From Acidobacteriota bacterium (GTDB taxonomy: Bacteria; Acidobacteriota; Thermoanaerobaculia; UBA5066; Gp7-AA6): DNA of 49,677 bases. Both the position numbers and the translations under genes were made by a program. Positions 35,582 to 44,218 of the stretch are shown piece after piece. The notes beneath the pieces are model-generated. The model worked only from the letters and a program-made list of their open reading frames with translations. It searched no databases and was not told the origin of the DNA. Every line of letters starts with the position of its first letter. Position 1 is the first letter of the stretch. Location of the stretch: positions 1 through 49,677 of the forward strand of contig JAIVJS010000027.1 of NCBI GenBank assembly GCA_020199905.1, written 5' to 3'.

Positions 35582-37038
35582 CGGCGCGACCCCTTCCCTC
35601 CGGCCGGGTCCTCCCCCAGCGGGTCGCGATCCTCGGGTTCGCCCGAAGCGGCCGCGCGCTCGCGGGGGCGCTGCTCGACCGGGGCATCGAGGTGGCGATC
35701 GGCGACCGGGCTCCGGAGACGGCCTTCGAGAGCCTCGACGCCTTCCGGGCGCGCGGGGCGCGGCTCTTCTTCGGCGGTCCGGGGGAGGGATTTCTCGACG
35801 GCGCCGGATGGCTCGCGCTCTCTCCGGGTGTGCCGCTCTCCGCGGCCCCGGTGACGCAGGCGCGGACACTCGGCATTCCGGTCTCCGGGGAGCTCGAGAT
35901 CGCGTGGGAGATCGCCGAGGCGGAGGTCGAGGGGACAAACCGCTGGGTCGCGATCACCGGGACGAACGGCAAGTCGACGACGACGGCCTGGATCGCCGAC
36001 ATTCTGAAGCGGTCGGGGCGCGCGGTCGCGCTCGCAGGGAACATCGGCGTGCCGCTCTCGGCGTTCCTGTCGGAGCGGGCGCCGCGGGATTTCGTCTGCG
36101 AGGTGTCGTCATTTCAGCTCGATACCGTCGAGTGGTTCGCGCCCGATGTCGCCGTCCTGACGAACGTCACCCCGGACCATCTCGACCGCTACGCGGGGTT
36201 TGCCGAGTACGCGGCGGCCAAGGAGCGCGTATTCGCCCGCCAGGGTCCGGGCGATTTCTCCGTCGTGAACGCGGACGATCCGATCGCCTTCGCCGCGGCG
36301 ACGCGCGGGCGCCGCGTGCCGTTTTCCCGCGCCGGAGAGGTTCGGGGCGGCGCCTGGCTCCAGAGCGGGGCGATCTTCTCGGCCGTCGCGGGCGACGCCC
36401 GGCGGGTGCTCGCCGCAGACGAGCTTTCGCTCTCCGGCGCGCACAACGTCGAGAACGCGCTCGCCGCGTTGTGCGCCGCGGAATGCCTCGGAGTGCCGCC
36501 GGACGCGATAGAGAGAGGCCTGACGGAATTTCCCGGCCTCCCGCACCGCACCGAGCTCGTCGCCGAGGCTCGCGGCGTCCGCTGGGTCAACGACTCGAAG
36601 GGAACGAACGTCGACGCGACGAAGAAATCGCTCGAGGGGTGCGCGCCCGCGTCCGTCATCCTGATTCTCGGCGGGCGGGACAAGCACGGCGACTTCTCCG
36701 CGCTGCTCCCGCTGGTGAAGCGCGCCGCCCGCGTGGTCCTGACGGTCGGCGAGGCCGCGCCCGTCATCGAGACGGCCTTCGGCAATGCGGTCACGAGCGA
36801 GCGGGCGGAGACGATGGATCGCGCCGTCGCGCGGGCGGCGGAGCTCGCCCGGCCCGGCGACACCGTCCTGCTGTCGCCGGCGTGCGCGTCGTTCGATCAA
36901 TACTCGAATTTCGAGGAACGCGGCGCGCACTTCACAGCGCTCGCGAGACGCATGGCGGGCACGGCAGGGGGCAGGGGGGAGGCGGGAGGCGGACGGGGAT
37001 CGGGAAACGGGAAACGGGAAACGGGAAACGAATCATGA
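35578..37038 (+). CDS. murD: UDP-MurNAc-L-Ala:D-Glu ligase
   Basis: 486 residues. VAILGFARSGRALA is the N-terminal UDP-binding fold; GTNGKSTTT (about residue 128) binds ATP; VTPDHLDRY, SLSGAHNVENALAA and VNDSKGTNVDAT are standard MurD blocks; LLSPACASFDQ marks the end. It adds D-glutamate to UDP-MurNAc-L-alanine. The last 25 or so residues (GGRGEAGGGRGSGNGKRETGN) are translated heptamer repeats, mainly (GGGAAAC)4, and lie beyond the conserved fold. Confidence 0.97.
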   Translation: MTARPLPSGRVLPQRVAILGFARSGRALAGALLDRGIEVAIGDRAPETAFESLDAFRARGARLFFGGPGEGFLDGAGWLALSPGVPLSAAPVTQARTLGIPVSGELEIAWEIAEAEVEGTNRWVAITGTNGKSTTTAWIADILKRSGRAVALAGNIGVPLSAFLSERAPRDFVCEVSSFQLDTVEWFAPDVAVLTNVTPDHLDRYAGFAEYAAAKERVFARQGPGDFSVVNADDPIAFAAATRGRRVPFSRAGEVRGGAWLQSGAIFSAVAGDARRVLAADELSLSGAHNVENALAALCAAECLGVPPDAIERGLTEFPGLPHRTELVAEARGVRWVNDSKGTNVDATKKSLEGCAPASVILILGGRDKHGDFSALLPLVKRAARVVLTVGEAAPVIETAFGNAVTSERAETMDRAVARAAELARPGDTVLLSPACASFDQYSNFEERGAHFTALARRMAGTAGGRGEAGGGRGSGNGKRETGNES

Positions 37039-37110
37039 AACGTCGAAACAGATCCGTGTCGGTCTGTGGGGGGACCGCCGCCTTCCGCCTGCCGCCTTCC
37101 GCCTACCGGT
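36961..37110. repeat. Heptanucleotide tracts between murD and ftsW
   Basis: GGCAGGG, GGGAGGC units, then (GGGAAAC)4 at about 37010-37030 inside the murD 3' end, then CCGCCTT/CCGCCTG units at 37079-37106 before ftsW. No core copy. Confidence 0.88.
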
Positions 37111-37116
37111 ATTCCC

Positions 37117-38045
37117 ATGGCGCGTAAGTTGACGAGTGACAAGGTCCTCTTCGCGGCGCTCATCGCGCTCTCCCTCTTCGGGTGCGTGATGATCTACAGC
37201 GCGTCCGCGGTCTCCGCGGCGCAGAGCGGCGGCAATCCCTACCGGTACCTGGTCAAGCAGCTGATCGCCCTGGTTGCCGGGGGGATCGCCGCCTTCGTCG
37301 TGTACCGCACGGACTACCGCAAGTTCTCCCGACCGTGGATCGTCTATGGGACCTTCGGGATCGCGTGGCTGCTCTGCGTCGTGGCGCTCTTCCATCCGCC
37401 GATCAACAACGCGCGGCGGTGGCTTCCCCTGGGACCGGTGATGCTCCAGCCGTCGGAGATGCTGAAGATCGGCCTCGCGCTCGTGCTGGCGTCGCTTCTG
37501 GCTCGAAAGGTCCAGAGCACCGGCGATCCCGAGCGGGCGATGGTCGCTTCGCTGGTTTTTACGGGGGCGGCCGCCGGAGTCGTGATCCTGGAGCCCGACA
37601 TGGGCACGGCGGTGTGTTACGTGATGCTCTGCACCGTCCTGTTCGGGCCGGCGGCCTCGCGGGGAACGGTCTCGGGGGCGGCAAGCAGAAGCTGTTCTTC
37701 CTTCCGTATCCGCACACGGACTTCATCTTCGCTATCGTCGGCGAAGAGCTGGGATTTCTGGGCGCGGTCGCCGTCGTGGTCTGCTTCGGAATCGTCGCCT
37801 GGCGCGGGCTTCGGGTCGCCCGGCGGGCTCCCGACGTCTTCGCGTCCTATCTCGCGGCGGGCGCGACGGCGCTTCTCGTCGTGCAGGCCTTCATCAACGT
37901 CAGCGTCGTGCTGGCGCTGGTCCCTACGAAGGGAATCCCGCTCCCGTTCGTCTCGTACGGCGGCTCATCGCTCGTCGCCTCCTGGATCGCCGCGGGTCTG
38001 ATCCTGAACATCTCGCAGCACGAGGTGAGCGCCGTAGACAGTTGA
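37117..38045 (+). pseudogene. ftsW: Septal glycosyltransferase FtsW (SEDS), internal segment missing
   Basis: The N-terminal part (DKVLFAALIALSLFGCVMIYSAS, WLPLGPVMLQPSEMLKI, EPDMGTAV) reads in one frame to about 37650. From about 37665 another frame gives GLGGGKQKLFFLPYPHTDFIF and continues to the normal end (PFVSYGGSSLVASWIAAGLILN) at 38045. Compared with other FtsW proteins about 60-80 residues between EPDxGT and GLG are absent. The HTDFIF motif, with the Asp thought to be catalytic in SEDS polymerases, is kept. No single frame codes the whole protein as given; I suspect lost sequence. The stop codon lies at the edge of a heptamer tract. Confidence 0.88.
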
Positions 38046-38134
38046 GAGTTGCGAGTTGAGAGTCGAGATTTTAGAGTCGAGAGTCTGGAAGTCCATCGAA
38101 CTGAGAACTGAAAACTGACAACTGACAGCTCCCC
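38040..38134. repeat. Heptanucleotide tract (AGTTGAG and GAACTGA families)
   Basis: AGTTGAG, AGTTGCG, AGTTGAG, AGTCGAG, ATTTTAG, AGTCGAG, then GAACTGA x2, AAACTGA, CAACTGA. It fills the whole spacer between ftsW and murG. Confidence 0.9.
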
Positions 38135-38147
38135 GGAAGGTGCGTAC

Positions 38148-39218
38148 GTGATCGCCGCGGGAAAGACGGGAGGACACATTTTTCCGGGAATCGCGCTCGC
38201 GCGGGAGATCCGCGCGCGCCGGCCGGACGCTCCGATCCTTTTCATCGGGACGCCGGAGGGGCTCGAGCACCGGCTCGTGCCGGAGGCCGGTTTCACCCTG
38301 GAATCCGTGCGCGCCTCGGGATTCGTCGGCAAGAACCTCGGCGCCCGGCTGCGATCGCTCGTCAACCTGCCGCTCGGGTTCTTCCAGGCGCGTCGGATTC
38401 TCCGGCGCCATCGTGCCCGGGCGGTCGCCGGGATGGGAGGGTACGTGAGCGTGCCGGTTCTCGCCGCGGCGCGCTCGCTCGGGATCCCCACGGTGATCCA
38501 CGATTCCGACGCGCTGCCCGGCGTGTCTTCCCGGATGCTGAACCGCATCGCGACGCGAACGGCCGTCGGGGTCGCTGAGAGCAACCGGCGCATGACCCGC
38601 CCGGGCGCGGTCACCGGAACGCCGGTGCGACCCGAATTCTTCGAGGCTCCGGCGTCCCGGCCGGCGGGCGGACCGGGCCGCGTGCTCGTCTTCGGCGGAA
38701 GCCAGGGGGCCGCCGTCCTGAACCGGGCGATGGCGGAGGCTTCGCGGGCCCTGCGCGCGGACGGGCTCTCCGTGATCCACCAGACGGGGGAGAAGCATCT
38801 GGCCTCGACCCGGGCGCTCTATGGGTCGGTGCCGGCCGGCTGGTCCCTCCAGGCGTTCCTGCCGCGCCTTTGGGAGCCGCTCGCCTGGGCGGACCTCGTG
38901 GTCTCCCGGGCCGGCGCCATGACGCTCGCCGAGCTCGCGGCCGGGGGGCGTCCCGCGATCCTCGTCCCGTTTGGAGCGGCCGCTCACGGCCATCAGGCCG
39001 CCAACGCGCTCGCCTTCTCCCGAGCCGGCGCCGCCCGGGTGATCGAGGAGACCGGGCTGAACGGCCCGCGGCTCGCGGAAGAGATCCGGTCGCTGTTTGC
39101 CGACCGCCCGAGGCTCGCCGCGATGGCCGCCGCGGCGCGATCGCTGGCCGCTCCGGACGCGGCCCGGCGCCTGGCGGACCTCCTCTTCGAGGCGGAAGCA
39201 GCGGGGAGCGCGGCATGA
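38148..39218 (+). CDS. murG: Lipid II synthase (GlcNAc transferase)
   Basis: 356 residues, GTG start after GGAAGG. It adds GlcNAc to lipid I at the inner membrane face. VIAAGKTGGHIFPGIALA is the N-terminal G-loop, with Lys in place of the usual G-G-T context (GGTGGH); GMGGYVSVPV and IHDSDALPG follow; FGGSQGAAVLN and VVSRAGAMTLAEL with PFGAAAHGHQAANA form the UDP-GlcNAc site. It overlaps murC by four bases. Confidence 0.96.
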   Translation: MIAAGKTGGHIFPGIALAREIRARRPDAPILFIGTPEGLEHRLVPEAGFTLESVRASGFVGKNLGARLRSLVNLPLGFFQARRILRRHRARAVAGMGGYVSVPVLAAARSLGIPTVIHDSDALPGVSSRMLNRIATRTAVGVAESNRRMTRPGAVTGTPVRPEFFEAPASRPAGGPGRVLVFGGSQGAAVLNRAMAEASRALRADGLSVIHQTGEKHLASTRALYGSVPAGWSLQAFLPRLWEPLAWADLVVSRAGAMTLAELAAGGRPAILVPFGAAAHGHQAANALAFSRAGAARVIEETGLNGPRLAEEIRSLFADRPRLAAMAAAARSLAAPDAARRLADLLFEAEAAGSAA

Positions 39219-40591
39219 GGTTCCTGCGCCTGCGGCGCCTGCATTTCGTCGGCGCGGGCGGCGTCGGAATGAGCGGGCTGGCGGAGATTCTGCTCCTGTC
39301 GACCCCCCTGGAGATCTCGGGCTGCGACCTGCAGCGCTCGGAGAACACCGATCGCCTGACGAAGCTCGGCGGCCGCATCGCCTACGGCCACGACGCCACC
39401 CACGTCGCCGACGCCGACCTCGTGGTGATCTCGTCCGCGATCGGCGAGTCGAGCCCCGAAGTCACCGCCGCGCGGGAGCGGGGCATTCCGGTGATCCGCC
39501 GCGCCGAGATGCTGGCGGAGATCATGCGGCTGAAGCAGGGCGTCGCGATTGCCGGCACACACGGGAAGACCACGACGACCTCGCTCGCGGGAATGGTGCT
39601 GACCGAAGCCGGCTTCGACCCGACGATCGTCGTCGGCGGCCAGGTCCGCATTCTGGGGACGAACGCCCGGCTCGGCAAGGGAGACTATCTGGTCGCGGAG
39701 GCCGACGAGTTCGATCGGTCCTTTCTCGAGCTCACGCCGGTCGTCGCCGTGATCACGAACATCGAGGCCGATCATCTCGATTGCTACCGCGACTTAGACG
39801 ACATCCAGGACGCGTTCGCGACGTTCGCCAATCGCGTTCCCTTCTACGGCGCCGTCGTGCTGTGCCTGGACGACCCGGGCGCTCGGGAGATCATCCCGCG
39901 GATCAAGCGGCGGGTCGTGACCTACGGAGAGTCGCAGGAGGCGAACGTGCGGGCGCAAGAGATCGAGCTGCGTGCGAGCGGCACGACCTTCGAGGTCTGG
40001 GAAGGGCAGACCTGGTGTCTCGGCAGCGTCCATCTGCGCCTCCCGGGGCGCCACAACGTCGCCAACGCTCTCGCCGCCATCGCCGTGGGCCGCGAGCTCT
40101 CCATCCCGTTTCCGACGATCGCGCGCGCGCTTTCCGAGTTCACCGGCGTGATCCGGCGGTTCGAGACCAAGGGCGAGCGGGGCGGAGTCCTCGTCGTCGA
40201 CGACTACGCGCACCACCCGACCGAGATCGCCGCCACCCTCGCCTCTGCCCGCCAGGTGTATCCGGATCGCCGGCTGGTCGCGCTTTTCCAGCCGCACCTC
40301 TATTCGAGAACGCGCGACTTCGCCGGAGAGTTCGGGCGGGTCCTGACCGCGGCGGACCTCGCGATCGTGACCGACGTCTACCCTTCGCGGGAGCAGCCGA
40401 TCGCAGGGGTCACGGGAGAGCTCGTGACGGAGGCGGCGCGGTCCTGCGGTCACCCAGGCGTCGTGTATGTGCCTGAAAAAAAAGCACTTGCGGCGGCGCT
40501 CGACCGCCTGCTGAAGCCGGGGGACCTGCTCCTCACCATGGGGGCCGGAGACATCGTGAAGTTCGGGGAGGAGTACCTGCGCCGTGGATAG
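39215..40591 (+). CDS. murC: UDP-MurNAc:L-alanine ligase
   Basis: 458 residues. HFVGAGGVGMSGLAEIL binds UDP; GTHGKTTTT (about residue 113) binds ATP; EADEFDRSFL, IEADHLD, LPGRHNVANALAA, DDYAHHPTEI and FQPHLYSRT are all typical. It starts the peptide stem by adding L-alanine. Stop overlaps the GTG start of ftsQ. Unlike in E. coli, no ddlB or murB lies between murC and ftsQ. Confidence 0.97.
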   Translation: MRFLRLRRLHFVGAGGVGMSGLAEILLLSTPLEISGCDLQRSENTDRLTKLGGRIAYGHDATHVADADLVVISSAIGESSPEVTAARERGIPVIRRAEMLAEIMRLKQGVAIAGTHGKTTTTSLAGMVLTEAGFDPTIVVGGQVRILGTNARLGKGDYLVAEADEFDRSFLELTPVVAVITNIEADHLDCYRDLDDIQDAFATFANRVPFYGAVVLCLDDPGAREIIPRIKRRVVTYGESQEANVRAQEIELRASGTTFEVWEGQTWCLGSVHLRLPGRHNVANALAAIAVGRELSIPFPTIARALSEFTGVIRRFETKGERGGVLVVDDYAHHPTEIAATLASARQVYPDRRLVALFQPHLYSRTRDFAGEFGRVLTAADLAIVTDVYPSREQPIAGVTGELVTEAARSCGHPGVVYVPEKKALAAALDRLLKPGDLLLTMGAGDIVKFGEEYLRRG

Positions 40592-41345
40592 CGAGCCCGT
40601 CTTTCTCCGGCGCGGCCGGGCGGAGGTCAAGAAGCCCGGGCGTCTGCGGCGTCCCCTGACGCTCTTCGCCGTGCTCCTGTGCGCGGCGTTCGCCGGGTCG
40701 AAGTTTCTCGGCGGGCCGCTCTTCTCGCTCCGCCGCTTCGATGTCTTCGGGAACGAGCGGTCGCGCACCGAAGACGTGCTGCGGGTGCTCGATCCCTGGC
40801 GCTCGAAGAATCTCGTGACGCTCGATCTCGCACCTCTGGCGGAACGGCTGGCTCGCGAACCGTGGATCGAGCGCGTCACTCTCTCGAAGAAATTTCCCGA
40901 CGGTCTTGCGATCCGGGTGGCGGAGCGCCGGCCGATCGCGCTGCTCCGGGAGAAGAACCGGCTCTTCTGGGTCGACGCCCGAGGTCAGGCGATCGCTCCG
41001 TACGACGCGCGCGCGGACCGCGGCGAGTACGTGCTCATCTCCGGCGAACGCAGGCAGTTGCCCGAGCTCGTGGGCATGCTCGAGGAGTTGCGCGAAAAAC
41101 GTCCCGAGTATTTCTCCGCGCTCTCCGAAATCGATGCGTTGCCCGATGGTGGTTTCGGTATGATGGATTCGATCTTCAGAAGGCCGGTTCGTGTTCTGCG
41201 GCGGGACGCGCCAGAGAAGATTCGCGCGCTCTTGAACGCGCGCGAGCTCATCGTCCGACGTGGTTGGGAGGCCCGGGCCATAGACCTGCGTTTTGCGGAT
41301 CGCATCGTGCTCGAAGGCGCGTACGGAGCGGGTAACTCCCTCTGA
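40584..41345 (+). CDS. ftsQ: Divisome protein FtsQ
   Basis: 253 residues, GTG start. Basic N terminus, one membrane helix (LTLFAVLLCAAFAGSKFL, about 25-42), then a POTRA domain (FSLRRFDVFGNERSRTEDVL) and the FtsQ/DivIB beta domain (VAERRPIALLREKNRLFWVDARG). It links FtsL/FtsB to the cytoplasmic ring. The last gene-proximal bases are followed by a composite repeat before ftsA. Confidence 0.92.
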   Translation: MDSEPVFLRRGRAEVKKPGRLRRPLTLFAVLLCAAFAGSKFLGGPLFSLRRFDVFGNERSRTEDVLRVLDPWRSKNLVTLDLAPLAERLAREPWIERVTLSKKFPDGLAIRVAERRPIALLREKNRLFWVDARGQAIAPYDARADRGEYVLISGERRQLPELVGMLEELREKRPEYFSALSEIDALPDGGFGMMDSIFRRPVRVLRRDAPEKIRALLNARELIVRRGWEARAIDLRFADRIVLEGAYGAGNSL

Positions 41346-41362
41346 TGAGAAACCTCGGCCAC

Positions 41363-41452
41363 TTCGATTCCCGTTTCCCGATCCAGTTGACCGCGGAGTA
41401 CTTCGGCCGTCTCGCTCCCGTTGGTCGCTCGGCTCCCGTTTCCCGGCTCGGA
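41363..41452 (+). repeat. Composite core repeat, copy 4
   Basis: GATTCCCGTTTCCCG, then the core from TTGACCGCGG at 41387 (second palindrome arm altered to CTTCGG), then GTTTCCCGG. It ends about eight bases before the ftsA start. Confidence 0.85.
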
Positions 41453-41460
41453 GTCTCCTA

Positions 41461-42606
41461 GTGTCAAAGCCCGAGAACTTTCTCGTCTCCTGTGACATCG
41501 GGACGACCAAGATCTGCGTCCTGATCGGGGAGCAGAACGCGAACGGCTCGCTCGACGTGATCGGAAAGGGCTCTTCGGCCAACCGGGGGACCCGCAAGGG
41601 CAACATCGTCAACGTCGACGCGACGATCGAAGCCATCAAGAGGGCCGCCGAAGAGGCCGAAATCATGGCCGGCGTGCAGATCGCCCGTGCCTGGGTCGGC
41701 GTTTCGGGGTCGAATGTCCGCTCTTTCAACAGCCGGGGCGTGGTCGCGGTCGCCGGCAAGGACCGGGAGATCACCAAAGAGGACGTGGTCCGGGTGATCG
41801 ACGCGGCGCGGGGGGTGCAGATCCCCCAGGACCACGAGGTCATTCACGTGATCCCCCGGGATTTCGCCGTGGACGGGCAGGATGGCGTCGCCGACCCCGT
41901 CGGCATGGTGGGCGCCCGGCTGGAAGCGGACGTTCACGTCGTCACGGCCCCCGTCGCGGTCACCCAGAACATCGTCACCTGCGCCAACAAGGCGGGTATC
42001 GAGGTCGTGCAGCTCGTCCTGGAGCAGTTCGCGGCGGCGGAGGCGGTGCTCACGACGGACGAAAAGGAGCTCGGGATCGGGCTCGTGGACATCGGCGGCG
42101 GGACGACGGAGGTCGCCATCTACCATCGCGGCTCGATCGCCCACACGGCGGTGATCCCGATCGGAGGCGACCACTTCACCAACGACCTGGCCGTCGTGCT
42201 GCGCGCGCCGATCACCGACGCCGAGCGGCTGAAGAAGAAGTTCGGCTCTGCCATGACGAGCGCCGTGGGCGAGGACGAGATGGTCGAGGTCCCGATGGTG
42301 GGGGGCCGCGCGCCGAAGCTCTGCCCGCGCACCACCCTGTCGGAGATCCTGCAGCCGCGCGCCGAGGAGCTGCTCGGCCTCGTCCGTGAGGATCTCGTGC
42401 GGCTCGGCCTCGAGAAGGAGATCCGATCCGGGATCGTCCTGACGGGGGGTGGCGCGGAGCTCGAGGGAATCGTGGAAGTCGCCGAAGGTATCTTCGAGGG
42501 ACCGGTGCGGCGGGGAGTTCCCGCGGGTGTGGGCGGTCTCGTGGACGTGGTCTCGCGGCCGGAGTGGGCGACCGCGACCGGGCTGCTTCTCTACGGGCAT
42601 CGCAAC
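41461..42606 (+). CDS. ftsA: Cell division protein FtsA, C-terminal tail missing
   Basis: About 382 residues readable, GTG start after GGAG. Actin-like ATPase that anchors FtsZ to the membrane: [15 protein letters not shown] (phosphate 1), the 1C domain ([13 protein letters not shown]...), [14 protein letters not shown] (phosphate 2) and [12 protein letters not shown] (adenosine). After [10 protein letters not shown] the sequence turns into ftsZ in another frame, so the final 20-40 residues, including the amphipathic membrane helix, and the intergenic region are absent in this sequence. Confidence 0.95.
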
Positions 42607-42611
42607 AAGGC

Positions 42612-43700
42612 TGGGCCATCGGAATCGGAGGCGGCGGTTCCAATGCCGTCAACCGGATGATCGCCGCTGGAGTCCGCGGTGTGGACTACATGGCGTGCAA
42701 CACGGACCTGCAGGCGCTCCGACGCGCCTCCGCGCCGCTGAAGCTTCAGATCGGGTCCCGTCTGACGAAGGGGCTCGGCGCCGGAGCGGACCCCGACGTC
42801 GGCAGAAACGCCGCGCTCGAGGATCAGGAAAAGCTCGGAGAAGCGCTCAAGGGCGCCGACATGGTCTTCATTGCCGCGGGGCTCGGCGGCGGGACCGGGT
42901 CCGGCGCGGGGCCGATCATCGCGAAGATCGCGGCGGAATCGGGAGCCCTGACCGTGGCCGTCGTCACCAAGCCGTTCCTCTTCGAAGGCAAGAAGCGGAT
43001 GCGGCAGGCCGAGCGAGCCGCGCGGGAGCTGCGCGACCACGTCGACACGCTGATCACCATTCCGAATCAGCGCCTGCTGTCTTTCGTCGAGAACAAGACC
43101 CCCCTGGCGGACTCGTTCAAGATCGCGGACGACGTGCTGCGGCAGGCGATCCAGGGCATCTCGGACCTCATCAACTGTCCCGGAGAGATCAACCTCGACT
43201 TCGCCGACGTCAAGAAGATCATGTCGGACATGGGCCGGGCTCTGATGGGAACGGCGACCGCAAGCGGCGAGAATCGCGCGGTCCATGCCGCCCAGGCCGC
43301 CATCTCTTCGCCACTTCTCGAGGATGCGTCGATCGAAGGCGCCCGCGGCGTGCTCATGAACATCACCGGCGGCTCCGACCTGACGCTCTACGAGGTCAAC
43401 GAGGCGGCGGCGATCATCCAGCAGGCGGCGGACCCCGACGCGGAGATCCTCTTCGGCTGCGTCCACGACGAGAACATGGCGGGGTCGGTCAAGGTCACCG
43501 TCATCGCCACCGGCTTCGACCGCGCGGACTTAGACGACGCGCTGCAGATCGACGACGAGCAGCCGCCGCGCCCGGCCGCCGGCCGGCCCACGCGGTCCCC
43601 GTTTCTGCGGGGAGACGACAGCGGCGGTTTCGGTCCGAATGCTTCGACGACCCGCGACGACTTCGACATCCCGACGGTTCTGCGGAGGCAGATGGATTGA
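42612..43700 (+). CDS. ftsZ: Cell division GTPase FtsZ, first codons missing
   Basis: About 362 residues readable. Tubulin-like GTPase that forms the division ring. The sequence begins at [16 protein letters not shown], lacking roughly the first 10-15 residues of Fts[13 protein letters not shown] is the tubulin signature (GGGTGTG with Ser), NTDLQAL and the T7 loop [11 protein letters not shown] with catalytic Asp are present, and the C-terminal peptide DIPTVLRR that binds FtsA/ZipA-type partners is intact. An apparent ATG-like start upstream in this frame lies within ftsA and is not credible. The stop is followed by repeats. Confidence 0.96.
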   Translation, partial: WAIGIGGGGSNAVNRMIAAGVRGVDYMACNTDLQALRRASAPLKLQIGSRLTKGLGAGADPDVGRNAALEDQEKLGEALKGADMVFIAAGLGGGTGSGAGPIIAKIAAESGALTVAVVTKPFLFEGKKRMRQAERAARELRDHVDTLITIPNQRLLSFVENKTPLADSFKIADDVLRQAIQGISDLINCPGEINLDFADVKKIMSDMGRALMGTATASGENRAVHAAQAAISSPLLEDASIEGARGVLMNITGGSDLTLYEVNEAAAIIQQAADPDAEILFGCVHDENMAGSVKVTVIATGFDRADLDDALQIDDEQPPRPAAGRPTRSPFLRGDDSGGFGPNASTTRDDFDIPTVLRRQMD

Positions 43701-43705
43701 GGGAA

Positions 43706-43886
43706 GTCGAGCGTTGAAAGCTGAGAGTTGAGAGTTTCCCTTTTTCGATTCCCGTCCAGTTGACCGCGGAGTACCGCGGCCGTCTCGCTCCCGTTGGTCG
43801 CTCGGCTCCCGTTTCCCGATCAAGTTGACCGCGGGGTACCGCGGCCGTCTCGCTCCCGTCGGTCGCTCGGCTCCCGTTTCCCGTCT
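43706..43886 (+). repeat. Composite repeat with tandem double core, copies 5 and 6
   Basis: AGTCGAG/AGTTGAG heptamers, GATTCCCG, core copy 5 (TTGACCGCGG at 43760), GTTTCCCG, core copy 6 (TTGACCGCGG at 43825, middle GGGGTA), GTTTCCCG. Copy 6 codes the C terminus and stop of the DUF454-type gene on the other strand. Confidence 0.9.
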
Positions 43887-44218
43887 TCCGGCTCCTCTTT
43901 CTGACCGAAAAACTCCCGCTCCAACCGGATCATCTCCTGCCGCTTCCGGCGGCCCTTGTCGCGCCAATTCTTGTACGCGTGCGCGATCTTCGGGTGGCGG
44001 TGCAGGAACCGGCGCACGGCGCGGCGCAGCGGGGGAAAGACGAGCGAGAAGAAGAAGAGGCTCATGACGAAGAACGGGATCTGCGGGACGATCGGGAGAA
44101 GGACGCCGATCACGCCCAGGATGAAGAAGACCACCCCCAGTACGACGTTCCACGCCTTGCTCCTGCGTTTCCGCCGCTTCCGCCTGGGAGGGGCCTTTCC
44201 CGGCGTAGTCGCGCTCAT
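43820..44218 (-). CDS. DUF454-type small membrane protein
   Basis: 132 residues. A very basic N terminus (PPRRKRRKRRSKAWN) is followed by two membrane helices (VVLGVVFFILGVIGVLLPIV and PFFVMSLFFFSLVF), then FLHRHPKIAHAYKNWRDKG, the usual DUF454/YbaN pattern (shaped as small cation-rich inner membrane proteins of unknown role). The ATG overlaps the stop of the upstream M16 gene. The final 20 residues (GKREPSDRRERDGRGTPRST) are translated from a core repeat, the same peptide family seen at the end of the radical SAM gene at 3846. Confidence 0.82.
   Translation of the reverse strand: MSATTPGKAPPRRKRRKRRSKAWNVVLGVVFFILGVIGVLLPIVPQIPFFVMSLFFFSLVFPPLRRAVRRFLHRHPKIAHAYKNWRDKGRRKRQEMIRLEREFFGQKEEPEDGKREPSDRRERDGRGTPRST

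Noticed and set aside
31913-35938. 1341-codon open frame on the minus strand across ftsI-murE-murF-mraY
   Set aside because: Antisense shadow with Arg/Glu/Gly/Ala-only composition; real dcw genes explain the sequence.
38040-38134. Heptamer tract as a CRISPR-like or iteron origin
   Set aside because: Units are 7 bp, degenerate and without spacers; no replication initiator gene or DnaA boxes are near.
42564-42611. GTG/ATG start of ftsZ inside ftsA
   Set aside because: The leader it gives ([13 protein letters not shown]) is out-of-frame FtsA sequence and matches no FtsZ N terminus.
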